The notes: generated by a model not told the origin, from the letters alone. A stretch of 64,000 bases of DNA from Acanthochromis polyacanthus (GCF_021347895.1 NC_067131.1:6290653-6354652); one strand, 5' to 3'; shown: positions 22,532 to 36,029, counted from the stretch's first letter. Made by a program: numbers and translations.

Positions 22532-25500
22532 CCGTATCTACACACGAAAGATAAAAGACTTGCAAATTGCAATAAAGGGAATTTAAATTAGACACAATAA
22601 TCCAACTTTAAGCTCAAGATATGTATTTTGGTTTCTCTGAAGGCCTTTGTTTTGCATCTGTGTTTATATTTGTTGACAGTCTCTATTAGAAAAATCTATT
22701 TTTGAAAGCAGATACGCGACCTCGCTCACACCGACGTTGAACGTTGGCCAGTCGCTCCTAAGCTGTCCAAACCTCTGATTCCAAATGGAGGCTGCGGTGG
22801 CCTTCTCTTTATCCGGGATTTTCAAGCAGATAAGGTCACCTTAATGGGAGTTTGATCACCGTGTGCTTCCACTTGTTGGTGTAAATGTGCGTGTGTGCGT
22901 CTGTGTGTGTTTACGTGTGGCTGGACATACCTCAGATAAGCCCGGTTGGGAATGGAGCGCAAACTAGAGGATCAGAATAGCTCATTTAAGAGGAGCTGGA
23001 AGCTGAGAGTGGAAAAAGACCGACCTCTTGTTCACACAGAGATACGGACACACACACACACATTTTCTTCTCTTACTAAGCATTTAATTCTTGTATTATG
23101 TGTGCTTTTTTTTCTGTTTGCCATCACGGTAGCGCCTGTCTTCCTCGGTCTGTCTAGGAATGCGGCTGATTGTCCTGCGAGGTTTTATTTTTGGGTATGC
23201 GGGGAACATATGGTGAATGACAGGCATGCCCCCTGATACAGACTGGTGATGCAGCTGTTCAAACCCCCTCTTTCATGATGTTCACTTGTGCTGTGTGCAG
23301 TTTGTGAGAGTGTAAAAATACCAGATAGATCGATTACATTGTGCGAGCGACGGCGGAGTTGGATTTTTAGGTCAACAGGATACTGATAAAGGCCAGAACT
23401 CTGAGTAGGTGTTTGGACGCACTCAACATTTTTACCCCCAATAGAGATAATGTATGCATCGGTGTACATGTGTGAGGAGATGGAAGGCCTTATCGTCTTC
23501 TATTAGAGGCGACTGTAATCTAGAGGACAGGAATACACACTTACCCACCTTTGCCATCTATCACCCCCACAGACATACTTCCTGAAGGGTCCTATGACAT
23601 CATCTCTCAGCGACCCCCAGCAGCAGCTGCGTGACTTCATGAGTTATTCTGATACAGGGACGATAACGGCAGCCACTAAAGTGGAGCTGAACTCTGTTTC
23701 TATAGGTCACACAACTTGTGGCGAGTTAGTCCGAGTTCCCCCAGTCAAGCTTTATGCAGTGAAGTTACAATCCTGACTATGATTTGGCTTCTGGAATGAC
23801 TGCCAGCCACAGAGTTGAACCCTGACGTTAAAATTGTTAAGTCAACTAATGAATGACACCATTTATCATAACCAGAAACTATAAAAGCAAAAATAATCTT
23901 TTTTTTCAGTATTCTAGTGGGATGTATGCTTCCATCAGAAAACACAACCGAAAAACAAGCTTAAAAACTGTAATATTTTCTTTTAAAAAATCACCTTGTT
24001 TTGCACTTCTCTTTTAAAAAATCAAGTTTTGTTTTTTCTAGCAGATTCAGTAAAAAACTAAAATAAAATTCTGTGCTCCCCAGCACAACTCAGAAGCCAT
24101 AACGAACTCAGCTGTGATTAACGGTCACAGGACAGATATTCAGGGAGTTTTTGGGTGAAATGCAGGCTGTGTTAAAAAAAAAAGCAACACAATTCGTCAA
24201 TAAAGTGAATACACTATGGTTCTTAAACAGTATTCAGTGGAGTAAGTTGTCAGCGGGTTGTTGGAGGATGCATTCAGTATGGTGAAATGTCTTCCTAGAG
24301 TTATTATGCAGAGCAGTGTGAAAATATGGAGTCATTTTTTTCAATATTGTCAAAAGCTGTGAGCAAATATACATATTGATTTAATTTTTTCCATTTTTTT
24401 GTCAAATATATAGTCAATGTCATTCAACTCTTTTTTCTTCTTTATATGATTTATGGAATTATACCTGCATCATATCCACAAATTACTTTTTGAGTTATTT
24501 TTTCTTCCAGCCATGACTGTCCTGTTTCCACAGAGGTACAGGACTTTACATTGAAGTAAAAAATAATCACACACTGAGTATAACTGTAGAAACTACAACA
24601 CTGCTGATGGTTTAGAGTATTCAACTTGTGGGATTTGTTGTTTGTGGAAAACTTTGGATCTCCCTCCAAATGGGTCACATCACAGGTACAACAAAATAAC
24701 ATAAAAGGAAAGTACAAACATTTATGCTACACAATCTTTTTTTATGTGGTTTGTGACACTGCATGGTTTTATTAGGATTACACTTGGACTGTGGATATTC
24801 ATACACACTCACACATCCATGGCAGAAGGCTACCATGCAAGGCACTGGCTTAACCACAGGAAGCAACTGAGTTCTTGTTGCAGTGAGTTAAAATAATGTT
24901 TATTTTAAAGAGATAAAAGGCAAACGTGTGGGGACCTTTTGGTGGAAGGTGAAGATTAGCCATTGAAAAGTAGATCCATTACTGATAAAAGTGTATCAAC
25001 TATACTTCTACCACAGCTGCAAATATTAATATTAATGTTATTACCCCCTTTCCTCTGTTTAGATTCGCAGACGCAGCAAAGCATGTCGAGCTGGACTGAA
25101 GGAGCACGACGAGCTGGTTGCCATTGACGACCAGATGTGTGCAGAGCTCAGTCATGCTGAGGCCATGAGCCTGATAGACACACAGAGCGCCACGCTGAGC
25201 CTCAGGGTCAAAAGGTCTGAACACAATACATGACACAGACTCTGACCTCGTTGTCATATCATACAGACTGATGCATGTTCTGCATTTTCACAACTCCTCA
25301 TCTCAGGGCCCCCTCAGGATTCCACTCCTCATCTTACTCCGGTCGCTCCGCATCGCCTCGATCCTCCATGAGGGTTCTGTCTCCTCCTGCGATTGAGCTA
25401 CCCAAAGGCATCACTTCCCCTCCTGACAGCGAGGCTTACTACGGAGAAACAGACAGCGACGCAGACACACAGTCGAGCACACACCGCCGCCAGCGTCGCA

Positions 25501-28500
25501 CACCGCCTCATGCACGCTCACCTGCTCGCTACGACAACCAGGAAGAGGAGGAGACCTCAGAGATGAGCGGGTAAGAGACCTCAGGTCCCACCTGTCAATG
25601 AATTCTGCAACAGAGGGCTTCTTTTATGAGTCTTTCCTGAAAGCTGAAACATCACACTGTGGTTTTCTCTCAATTATTCAACAGTATAAAATGAATCAAG
25701 TTTACTCAGATAAAACTTGCATGAGTTCAACATCTACATCTCCCATCAACCTTTGGTGTAGAAGCAGCAATGGAGCTAACGGATGCTAACAAAATCAGAC
25801 AAGGACCCAAATGTATCCAGAGCAGTGTAGCAGATATAAATCTTCTTTGCAGGAAACAAAGAGAAATCTTTACCTCATTGTGCTGACCTTCCCAGATTGC
25901 ATTCGTCTGAATCACTCAATTTGTTTGCATATTTCACACAGCTTTCTCCTCCCTTTCTGCTGTCTACGTGCAACTGTTTTCAAATTATCATTCACTTCAA
26001 ACAACAAACTCCAAATTAATAAACTACTGCAATAAAAAAAATAAAAAAAAACAAGTTTTGCATTTTAATAACAGTTACAACATGATTCTAGGTGCAGGGA
26101 ACTCCATAGTGGAAAAATGATATATATGTACATAGATACACTATCATTCAAAAGTTTGGGGTCACTTAGACATGTCCTTACTTTGAAAGAAAAACATTTT
26201 TTTTCAATGTAGATAACATTAAATTAATCAGAAAAGTCTAGAGATAGTTATTGCGGTAAATAACTATTCTAGCTGGACATGGCTGATTTTAAATGGAATA
26301 TCTCCATAGGGGTACAGAGGAACATTTCCAGCAACCATCACTCCTGTGTTCTGATGCTACACTGTATTAGCTAGTCATGTTGAAAGGCTCATTGATGATT
26401 AGAAAACCCTTGTGCAATTATGTTAGCACATGAATAAAAATGTGAGTTTCATGAAAAACATGACATTGTCTGCGCGAACCCAAACTTTTGAACAGTACTG
26501 CATATATATTTTTTCAAATATCCAAAAAGACAAAGATAACTGATATGGATTCAGTCTGAAAATATGTAATCTCAGGTAAATTTCAAGTCTCCACGTTAAA
26601 ACTGATTGTTGTCATGTCCTTGTTGTCAGGTATGAGAGCGCTACAGAAGCAGGAGTTGCCCTGCAGGGTCAATGGGACGCTCAGTGTCTTGCCGGTGTTC
26701 CTCGCAGAGAGCTCGTCTACCAGCCCCTCCAGACAGACTGGACCACTCCTGCTCACACCTCTCACACTCTGACCCCCCACACCCTCACCCCGACTCCCCC
26801 CGACCAGGTGGAGGCGGAGGGTGAGGGTGACAGCGGCTTCCAGGAGGCGGGGGGTTGCGTCGGCCTGGCCTGCCCACCCCTCGTGTCTCCAGAGCGGGCT
26901 AAAGAGGCTCTGATGTTGGGCTCCGGTAAACATCTGGTGCCCATGGTGGGACCACAGCAGACCCCTGTGAGCGATGAACTCTCCACCACCTACATGGACA
27001 AAGCACGGCAAGCCAGTGAGTACACGTATAAATCATAGACTGTATATAAAGTGGACGTAGCATCTGGCTCCAAAATTGAAGCCCACCCGGAAGTGTCAAA
27101 AACTTGCAATATCACGCCGTCCGCTAGGGTTGGCTCCAAAAAGCTTTTGCTCCATAGACCCCAATTCATTTTTGGAAAAAATAAAATTTGATAGACTGAT
27201 GTTCTACAGCTCAGGATTTTTTCCCCATTAGTTTTCATGGTCAAAATGAGAGATCAGATGGCCGATCCTAAAATAAATCAATACTGAATTTTAAATAAAT
27301 CGTTAAAGTTGGCGGAGCCAGGGGGCGTGGCTATACTTGATAGACAGCAACAGAAGCCTCTGCGGTAAAATGTGGGCGGGATAAGAGAGTCCTCAGCCAA
27401 TCCTGCCATTAGTTGCTCTCCGGTCCAGTCTGTTTGATGACGCTTTTTACGTCACTGGCTCCAAAAAAATCCAAAACGGCGACCAGGAAGTAGCAAAATC
27501 CGGGCTTCATTTTCTCGGCGTTGAAACCAACGGGTGACGTCACGCTTAGTTCACGCCTGGTCTAAATACAAAGCTACACTGTAAAAAATTTTTTAAATTA
27601 AAAAAAAAAGTTAAAACAATTTAAATCTGGCAGCAAATGTGACAGAAAAAATATGTTAAAAACTGTAAAAAAAAAAAACAACCCAAAAAACTAAAAACTA
27701 ATAAACAAAAACGGAAACAACAGCAAATAACTATGAAACAACAATATTTCTAGCTGATTTTAATGCAATTAACATGCAATTTTACTGTCACACATTGTAA
27801 AGGAACAAATTTATACTGCAGGTTTTAACCTGATGTACAGTTCTGGCCCATTTTTTTAAATTTTTTTTTTATTTTTTAGGTAACATTTATCCTGTGATTT
27901 TCCTAGTTATTGTCTGTAATTTAACCAAAAAATTAAAATCTAAAATTAGTGTTTCAGAATATATTTGCCATGTGTTAGTCCTTGATTTTTTGATGGCTTA
28001 AATAATATGAAATCATTAAATAATACTGTATGTATTTAAATACAATCAAAAATAGTGTGATTTGACAGTCAAATATGGAAAAGAATGAACTACCATTTGT
28101 AAAAATACTGATTTTTTAACCTGTTTTTGTTTTTTCTAAAATTAATTCATATTTTTTCTCAGTGATTTTAATAGCTAACATCTGTAATTTAAGAAAACTT
28201 GTTACATTTTAAATAAAATTTTTAACCTCTTGAAAAGTTTAACAGTTTTGTACCATCTCAGGCGCTGCATGTTGCAGTATCGACATCATCTACAGTAATG
28301 ACTGCTGCACTTACAGATAAATAAGCGACTTTGATGTGTAAAAAGTGAGATTTTGGGTTTTTCTTAATTAAAACTGTCGGTAAAACAATGAAAGAAAAAC
28401 AAATTCCAACATTTTTATGGTCTTGTTTTAAAGAAAATAACACAATCTCACATCATGTATTACAGTTGTTTTGAAAATAACGTATGACTGATGTAACAGT

Positions 28501-31500
28501 GCAACTTATAGTCCTTTACAGCATGTTATATATGTAGATAAAACCTCAAATTTCCAACCAATACTTGTTTCGGAATACAGCTTAGATTTTGGGTTTGTGT
28601 TGTTGCGTTCAGACTTCTGAGATAAAGTTAGAGGATAACACACCAGCTGCTGACTGAAAACAGGAGCATCTCTAGTTTTTCACGGTGATGCAACTATTTC
28701 AGGCCTGACCACAAAGTTTTTGCCTTTTAATTTAAATTCCAAAGATTCCCCTGGATCAGCTGCACTTTACTGCTTAAATCTTCAGCTAGATCACCCTCTA
28801 GTGGTTCCTTCCCGTAACTGGAGTTTCTGGTTACATCCACATACTGGTGGTGATGGGGTGAGATATACCAGATACCGATAGAGGTATTCCTCCTCCCCTC
28901 CTTCTATCCCCTGAAACAGCAGTCTATCCCTTCTGTCAGTATTCTGAGCATTTGCCTCAGTGGCTGTATTTATAGGTATTGAGACGTCTGATCGGCAGGC
29001 TGGATGCAGCTCTGACCTACAGACCAGCTGCAAATGTGGCGTATGCGTTTGTGTCACTACATGTGCAGGTTGCTGTATGAATGTCTTTACTGTGTGTTCA
29101 CAGAAGGCCATGTATCAGTAAAATCTCTGCTATTCTGATGTAGAAATCATCAACTGACACACTGATCAGTCAACGAGAGAATTTAGATTAATCATTTAAG
29201 CCATCAATTAAGAGAAATGCCAAACATTTGCTGGTTCTTGTGTGATTATTTACTGCTTTCCTCTGTAATCTTTGCTTTTTTCTTGCGAGATAAAGTAGAG
29301 TTTTATGTCTTAGGTGGTCAAAAACATATCAAAATGATCCACTCTAATAAGGGAGAATTTCTGTAGATGCTGCTCCGCATCAAAGGGTTATATGCAAAAA
29401 AGAATGGATGACATTTTGAAGGAAGAGTTAAAGATCAACAAAAAAGCTGTAGCTTCTTAATTAGTGGTCTTTAGAGATGCTGTAACAAGATTTTGGTAAA
29501 GCTAGGGAAGCTGTTTTCTCCTATTCCTATAGCTTGTGTTCATTTAAGGTTATTTTTTCTAAAGGTTGTGGCATCACAGTTAATGCACAAACACTGTAAA
29601 AAACACAAAAACAAAAACAAACAAAAACACCACCAACAAAAACCAACAGTAGCTGTGGCTCCACAAAATGCAGTAAAATAATAGAAATATAACCATTTCA
29701 CAAAATTACAGGAATTTTCCAGACTTTATTTTTTGTCAGATCATCTGTGCTTATATACAAAAGAAAACACGTTTATTTAACATTTTTTGTTGTGAAAACC
29801 TGTGTATTTATACAAGATATTTCTCATTTCAGTGAAATTGCAGCACCAGTACTTCTTTTTCCAACTGTATCTCATTAAAAAAAAATTCTAAGTGTTAAAC
29901 TTCAATTCAATAGTTATTTCTATGAAACAAAAATGAAATATTTGTGAAATTCAGATACATTTGTGAAAGTATTTTAACATTCCTTTCAAGTAAAAAAATG
30001 TACATTTTTCAAAAGAGGGAAATTCTGTTGGTTACAGATTTTTAAAGTTATTTTTATATTAGATGTGTAAATTCCCAGGCTATTTCCATATGTTTTGAAA
30101 ATGTAAAGAAAAAATTGTAAAAAAAAAAAAAAAAGTAAAATCTTTTTAAAACTTACATTTTTTACAGTGCATGGAAGTGATATTGATATCTTCAGCACAT
30201 TTCCTCAAATTGCGAAACACTTCCATTAACTCAAGTTTTATTGACCTTGACTGCAAAGCTTATTATTTTAACAAGGCAATAAATATGATTAAACTGAATA
30301 GCTATGCACTGACTGAGTTCTGGTTTCATCTGAGTGAATGTTGCACTAATGAAGCATCTGTCATCCAGTACAAGAGGCTGAAGGCCTGACTTTGCTGTAT
30401 GATGACGGTTCTGCTATAGGACGAATGATTACTGTCCAGAGACCTGCCCTTTCTCATGTTACAAAGGCATACACATCACCTTTGGCTTTGGATGTGGGAT
30501 TGTTGCTGCTACAGCGCTGTGTGTCTAAGTGTCGCACAGGTGTGAGATGTCAGCAGCAGAGAATCAGCAAAGAGTTACGACCACGGTTTTCTTTCTAACT
30601 TATAATTGGGTTTATGAAGTCACATTAAGACACGTACGCAATGACTCTGCTGCCTAAATAATCCATGGTGGGGGGTCTTCCCGTTCTTGTGTGTGTGTGT
30701 GTGTATGGACAGAGACCGGACAGGTGTTTGATGCCTGTCAGACGGACAGGAATAGAGGGTTGACATCATGTGTTGGTTTGGGGTCGCTGGATACAGACAA
30801 AGGTCTTTACATGGGCTGTGCTCTGAGAGAAGAGCAGAAAGACATTGACCAAACAGTTCCCCGCTCAGATGTTTGACTGTTTGGGAGTGTGGGAGGGTCT
30901 GAGGGAGGTTAAGGACACACACTCTCACAGTTGTGAGATGAGGGACCTCATATCTCCTCTAGGTTCAGACGCAGGTGGACACACAATCCCACACACTGTG
31001 TATGCAGGTAAGGTGCTCTTGAAGTTTGTTTTACACATGGATTGTTGCACTTTAGAGGCAAAAGAGTGGAATGTTTTAGTGTCAGATCAAGATTAAAAAT
31101 GACTATTTCTATGAGTTACCTCATTTTTTTGTCATGTAAAGATTAGAGAAACTTGGTTATTATTTGCCATTGTTTTCTTTGACATGAACCGTTTTGTCAC
31201 TGTGCTGTAAAGATAAATTCGATACGCTGCTTTGACAACTAGATGAATAAATGTTCTTTGTTATGGACTCGATACTTAATGCAAACAATGAGCGAAACAG
31301 TTAAAAGTTAATTTTAACCCTGCTGGCAGCATGGCCTTAGGGATGATTTGTTGCTACACCACTTTGGTCCAGACTGAAATATCTCAATGACTATTGGAAG
31401 GAATTTTGGGCAGACATTCGTGGTCTCCAGAAGATGAACCCTGATGACTTTGGTGAACCGCTTGACTTTTATTCTACTGTAACCAGCACAGTTTTTGATT

Positions 31501-34500
31501 TTTTGCAGCATGGTATCACACAAAAACGGTTGGATGAATTTCCATGAAATTTGGTGTAGACATTCATGTTCCCCTCAGGATGAATAAAGATGGGAAATCC
31601 CTTAATTTCTACCTGCTTCATCACCGGGGTCAACATTTTTAAATTTTCTGATATTTCTGGTTGATCTCTGGGCTGTGATGGAGTTCCCCTTTGTTTCCGA
31701 TCCTGGTCATGGTAATCATGAGATCTCCAGTAAGCTGGATGTGGAAGATGTCCGGTTTGGGAACCTTGGAGTTGCGTCTTTGCTTTATACAGCTGACGTA
31801 GCCCTGTTGGCTTTTTCAGGCTGTAACTTTAAGTGCACACTTTGGCGATTTTCAGATGAGTATGGAGCGGCTGGGATGAGAACCAGCATCTACAAGTCTG
31901 AGTCCATTGTTCTCTGTCAGTAACTGGTGGATTGTTCCCTCTCCTTTGGGGATGAGTAAGTGGAATGAGAGATTAAGTATCTGGGGTTGTTGTTTACGAG
32001 AGATGAGAGCCTGTGTCCGTCTCTACCTAGTCCAGACATGCTCTCAGTAGAATAGGATCATGGATACAAGGGGCCGAAATAGTTTACTTACGTAGGGTGG
32101 GTGGGCCCAGCTTTAGAGATAGGGTGAGGAGCTTGGACATTCGGAAGGATTCGAAGGGGTCAGCTGAGGTATTTTGGACATCTGATTAAGATGCCCCATG
32201 AGCAACTTCCTTTGAAAATTTTTCCAGACACGCCTAACTGGTATGAGACTCCAGGCTGGACCCAGAACTCGCCCGAGGGATTACATATCTCAACTGACCT
32301 GGGAACACCTAGAGATTCCTGAGGATGAACTGAAGAGAGGGTTGTCAAATAAGTGGAAGAAAATGGATGGATTTTGGGTGATGACCCAATAACCATAACC
32401 AAACGACATTCCAATAAGTGTAGTTGTTAAGTGCTAAATTGCAAGTGTTAGACCGAATACAGTCCCAAAGCTGAAAGTGTGGCTGTTGACTTTTAATTCT
32501 CTTTCAAAGCTTCTTACATCAAGATTTGTCAGTGAAAAAGTTAATTTTGCTACAAGAACATCTGAACTTTGTAACTGAAAAATCAAGTTTGCTAATAGGG
32601 CAGTGTGTTATCACAGTTTGTTGCTACTTACATTACATCTTTGTTATGTCTTTGTTAGCCTCACTGCATGAAAGTTATGCAGAATATGAATGCGTGTATG
32701 CAGAAGCTGCATCAGTCTGGGGTTATGTAGTGAACATGCGAAGTGAGCCAAGACATTAAAAGACTAATGGCCTTAGACCATTAGACCCTAATCTTAACTT
32801 TGATGTAACCTTAAACAAAGTCTGCAACTCCAAATGCAATGATTCTTGTGACGGGGACAAACTTTTATCCTCAAAAAAGTACATGAATCCAAAAATGTGA
32901 CCGTGTAAACAGATTTACATCCTCACAACATGAGTAACACAGGAACATGCACAGAGACACAGAAGCACAAACAAGGATTCGTGCTGGACAGACACTATGA
33001 TCTCACCTTCCTGGAGTGTGTGACTCAACTCTGGAGAGCAGCAGGAATTCTTTGTTGTAAATCCACAACACACACTCCTGTCTGTCACTGTTAATGCTCA
33101 TCGCAGCTCTTCAGTGTGACAGCGCTGTGCAAATCTGCCACTACTCATCGTCAGTCAAGGCTATCACACTTGTCGTTACTTGTTGCTTGCCTTGTCTTGT
33201 ATTAATTAAAACTCCCAGGAATGCTTTTGTGTTTTGTTTGTCCTCTCTTTCACCACATTTATTTTCTCTCTCTCCTCTTTCTGTCTCGCAGAGTTGCAGC
33301 GTGGGGAGAGTGTGGTGGAGAAACAGGTGAAAGAAGCTCGCACTAAATGCCGCTCTATTGCATCCTTGCTGACTGATGCTCCCAACCCCAACTCGAAAGG
33401 GGTGCTTATGTTCAAGAAACGCCGGCAGAGGGCCAAGAAGTACACACTTACTTGCTTCGGCAAAGCTGAGGGAGACAGAGGGGGCGAGACAGAGGGGGAA
33501 ACAGGAGGAGAAACTGAAGAGGAAGGAGGGAGTTCTATCCTAAGTGGCTCAGAAGTGGATGAAGAGGGATTCTCAGCATCATTTGACCCTACGTGGGACA
33601 CTGGTTATCTGGACCTGCTGGACCGGAGAAGCTCTGCTTGCCCATCAACAACACCAGCTACTCCAACAACGCCAACAACCAATCAGAGACCAGGACCGGA
33701 CATCTCAGCTTATCAGAGTCCAAGACTTGTGACTTCTGTCAATCAAAGCCCCGGGTTGGAGGTCTCAGAGTTGGAGAGTTCAGCCTATCAGGGCTCACGA
33801 CTGGACAGCAGCATCCAGAAGCAGCCAGTCAGTAACTGCCCTGCACACATGTCTCCTCCAGCTGTGGCCCTGACCAATGGGGGGTCAGTAGCTGTCAGTC
33901 GGGCTAGTGTGGTGCTAAGCCCGCCCTCTCAGACGCTGCTTCGGAGTCAAAATGGGCAATACGGCAACCCTAACTCTCCTCCTAACCCTGATCTCAGCCC
34001 AGTAACAGACTCACACAACACCAGCTTCAGTCCTAATTCTGGTGTTCTGAACCGCACTGCTCGCCCCTTCACGCCAGGCCCGACCTCTTCTCGCGCAACC
34101 GTAACCTCCGTCATGTTTCGCCCTCCCCAACCCAAACCCACAGCCATAACCATGGCGACCAAGCCCGTAGCGGCCGTCTCCATGGTGACCATCCCACCTA
34201 CTCACCATCCATCAGGGCCAGATGCGAGGAGAGCTGTGTCTAGCACCTCTTTGTATATCCCTCCAAGAAATAACAACAGCAACACTCCCCCCTCTGTTAA
34301 CTCTCCCCCGTCAGCTCTCTCACCTCCCTCCTCTCTGTCTTCTACACCTTTTGCTCAGCCTCCAGCATGTCCACAACCGTTTTCTCCTCAGCCCGCAGTG
34401 CACGTTCCTCCGCCCATCCCGTTCTCTCCTTCTGCAGCTCAAGCCACCCCGGTTTGTCCATCACCTGCTCAACCCTTCTCCCCTCCACCTCCTCCTCCAT

Positions 34501-36029
34501 ATTTCACTCCTTCTGCTCCTGCTTATCCACCTCCTTCCACCTATATGTCACCTCCTCCCATGTCCCCACCACACCCCCCTGATTTGACTCAGGTTTCATT
34601 CCCTGCCCAGCCCACCCATCCTGCTCCACCTCCATCCCAAGCTTCTCCATCTCCGTCTGTCTATCCCTATAATAACATGGCAAATGACGTGCCTCCTGTC
34701 CCCAATGCCTCTATGACAGCTACATCAGCACCCCAGGCCCCTGCTGCTGATTCCCTGGTGACTCGTGAGCAGCGCATCTCGGTCCCAGCAGCTCGCACCG
34801 GCATCCTGCACGATGCCCGTCGCCGTAGCAATAAGAAGCCGATGTTCAGCGCAGTCCAGAACAAAGATGTGTCTCCAAACCCGGACTTGCTGTCGATTAT
34901 CCAAAACATGGATGACCACTTTGGGCGAACCTCTGGTGCTGAAGCTGGAGTTGCACCCAGTAATGAGGCTGGGCATGAATCAGGGCCTGAAGAGGACTGG
35001 CTGAGGCTGGGGGCAGAGGCCTGCAACTTCATGCAGGCTCAGCGGGGACCCAGGCCACCTCCTGTAGCACCCAAACCTCAAGCCCCTCAGGTACCACAGC
35101 TAGCAGGAAAGGGAGGTCAGCTGTTTGCCCGCAGACAGAACAGGATGGATCGGTACATTGTGGAGCGATCTCCATCTGTCGCTGCAGCCCCTTACTCTCC
35201 TGCCCAGACAAGGGAGCCCTCACCTACACCTTCCCTCCCTGCCACCTGGAAGTACTCGTCCAACATCCGAGCTCCACCACCCATTAGCTACAACCCCCTC
35301 CTGTCCCCCTCTTGTCCCCTGAAGGCCCAGAAGAAGCCTGAGGTGGCAAAGTCTGGAACAGCTGCATCCAAAGGGAAGAAACCTGGCATGAAGGATGTGG
35401 ACATAATGAGCCACCAGCCCTACCAGCTCAACTCTTCTCTCTTCAGCTACGGAGGCGGGGTTCCCAAGGAAACCTCCGCCTATCAGCAGCAGAAAGGAAA
35501 GACAGGTGGTCCTCTAAAGACGGCACAAGTCTACGAGGTGAAGCGCTTCTCGACACCTCCTCCGACAGCCACAGGGCCCGCCCTTAAAGTCATTGTTCCT
35601 CGATCTGCCACGACGCTTGGAGAACCAATGTGGCGCTCTGATGTGACATCCCCTCCACCCGTTGCTAATGCTACCCCCTACCAGCACTATCAACCTCCAC
35701 CCCAACCTTACCAGCCTCAGTGGGCCGCCTCTCCTCTATCTCCCACAATGTCTCCTGTCCCTACTGCCCCTCTCCCTCAGCTTCCCACCTTCACCTCTCC
35801 TCCAAACCAACTCCAATCTCCTAGTTTTTCTCACCCTCAACCTTCCGGCGCTCCACAGGCAAACAGGCAGTTCAAGAGCGCCCCGGATCTGAGTCCTCTG
35901 GGCCCCACAGGTGCATCTCACCAGGCATCCAGCACCACTCAGCCCACCAGGGTCCCCAGGCCCAGATTCAGCACTTCCAATCTGGGCCTGCAGCCTTGTG
36001 TCTGGCGTCCTGGATCTACTGCGCACTGA
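21651..36029 (+). CDS. synpo2l: Synaptopodin 2-like protein (SYNPO2L/CHAP), full length
   Basis: SYNPO2L is a Z-disc and actin-associated scaffold of heart and skeletal muscle. Five coding exons join in frame: 21651-21752, 25063-25214, 25307-25570, 26630-27015 and 33292-36029, giving 1213 aa; human SYNPO2L is 977 aa. The PDZ domain covers about residues 5-86, with WGFRL as carboxylate-binding loop. Then come PPDSEAYYGETDSDAD (identical in human SYNPO2L), HLVPMVGP, and KCRSIASLL with APNPNSKGVLMFKKRRQRAK, the family actin-binding core. Later blocks are RISVPAARTGIL, GAEACNFMQ, PTPSLPATWKYSSNIRAPPP, HQPYQLNSSLF and the terminal VWRPG. A PPPPPY WW-ligand motif lies in the proline-rich middle. 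SYNPO2 is the alternative, but the PDZ and acidic motifs match SYNPO2L better. Confidence 0.95.
22457..22531. repeat. GATA tetranucleotide microsatellite
   Basis: About 18 uninterrupted TAGA units in synpo2l intron 1. Confidence 0.95.
25063..25214 (+). CDS. synpo2l: synpo2l exon 2 (residues 35-84)
   Basis: Acceptor TGTTTAG precedes ATTCGCAG; donor is AAAAG before GTCTGA. It encodes IRRRSKACRAGLKEHDELVA and HAEAMSLIDTQSATLSLRVK, the second half of the PDZ domain. Confidence 0.93.
25307..25570 (+). CDS. synpo2l: synpo2l exon 3 (residues 85-172)
   Basis: Acceptor TCTCAG precedes GGCCCCCTC; donor is GAGCGG before GTAAGA. It encodes a Ser/Arg/Pro-rich linker containing PPDSEAYYGETDSDAD, a stretch shared exactly with human SYNPO2L. 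Confidence 0.92.
26137..26504. mobile_element. 368-bp Tc1-like MITE
   Basis: It begins TACACTATCATTCAAAAGTT plus TGGGGTCAC and ends AAACTTTTGAACAGTACTGC plus ATA, the inverted ends of a Tc1 family common in fish. There is no coding capacity. It lies in synpo2l intron 3. Confidence 0.75.
26630..27015 (+). CDS. synpo2l: synpo2l exon 4 (residues 173-301)
   Basis: Acceptor TTGTCAG precedes GTATGAG; donor is AAGCCA before GTGAGT. It encodes a variable linker and then KHLVPMVGPQQTPVSDELS and TTYMDKARQA, matching human HLIPMVGP and TTTYTQKAKQA. A repeat element starts only 18 bases after the exon. Confidence 0.92.
27034..27559 (-). mobile_element. 525-bp hAT-like repeat, copy 1, 18 bases after a splice donor
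   Basis: It runs from CATAGACTG to TTCACGCCTG and is about 95 percent similar by eye, in reverse, to 43305-43829. Imperfect 8-bp flanks GTATAAAT and GTCTAAAT (7 of 8) fit an old target duplication. No frame is conserved. The whole element sits at the start of synpo2l intron 4. Confidence 0.7.
27568..31355. other. AT-rich part of synpo2l intron 4 without recognised genes
   Basis: Homopolymer A and T runs dominate to about 30.2 kb. A short TG run lies near 30.69 kb. I see no exon with a conserved peptide and no clear element boundaries. Confidence 0.5.
31356..31620 (+). repeat. Dispersed fish repeat (GGTCCAGACTGAAATATCTC family)
   Basis: GGTCCAGACTGAAATATCTC and GACATTCGTGGTC are followed by CCTGATGACTTTGGTGA. 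The same phrases recur at 38925-39040 and, more decayed, at 47109-47400. Family not named. Confidence 0.6.
31660..32395 (+). mobile_element. Non-LTR retrotransposon reverse-transcriptase fragment, decayed
   Basis: One frame reads LLYTADVALLAFSG and AAGMRTSIYKSESIVLC, resembling the (Y/F)ADD..LL and 'MR.s.sKSE' region of fish LINE reverse transcriptases. After frame breaks, RPRDYISQLTWEHLEIPEDE near 32265-32330 matches the typical C-terminal 'RDYIS.L.WE.L.IP..EL'. The catalytic YADD is lost (YTAD). Confidence 0.7.
33292..36029 (+). CDS. synpo2l: synpo2l exon 5, large terminal exon (residues 302-1213)
   Basis: Acceptor TCTCGCAG precedes AGTTGCAGCG, completing Lys and reading LQRGESVVEKQVKEARTKC. 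The open frame runs 2.7 kb to TGA at 36027-36029. It carries the actin-binding core and the conserved C-terminal blocks of the family, separated by long Pro/Ser/Thr-rich disorder. An internal ACAG|GTGCAT at 35910/35911 is a phase-1 donor candidate that would remove the last 40 residues. Confidence 0.95.

Noticed and set aside
33234..33291. Upstream in-frame ATG extending the large synpo2l exon to 931 codons
   Set aside because: This part is intronic: it is a pyrimidine tract ending in CGCAG, and exon 4 joins at 33292 in perfect phase with human SYNPO2L.
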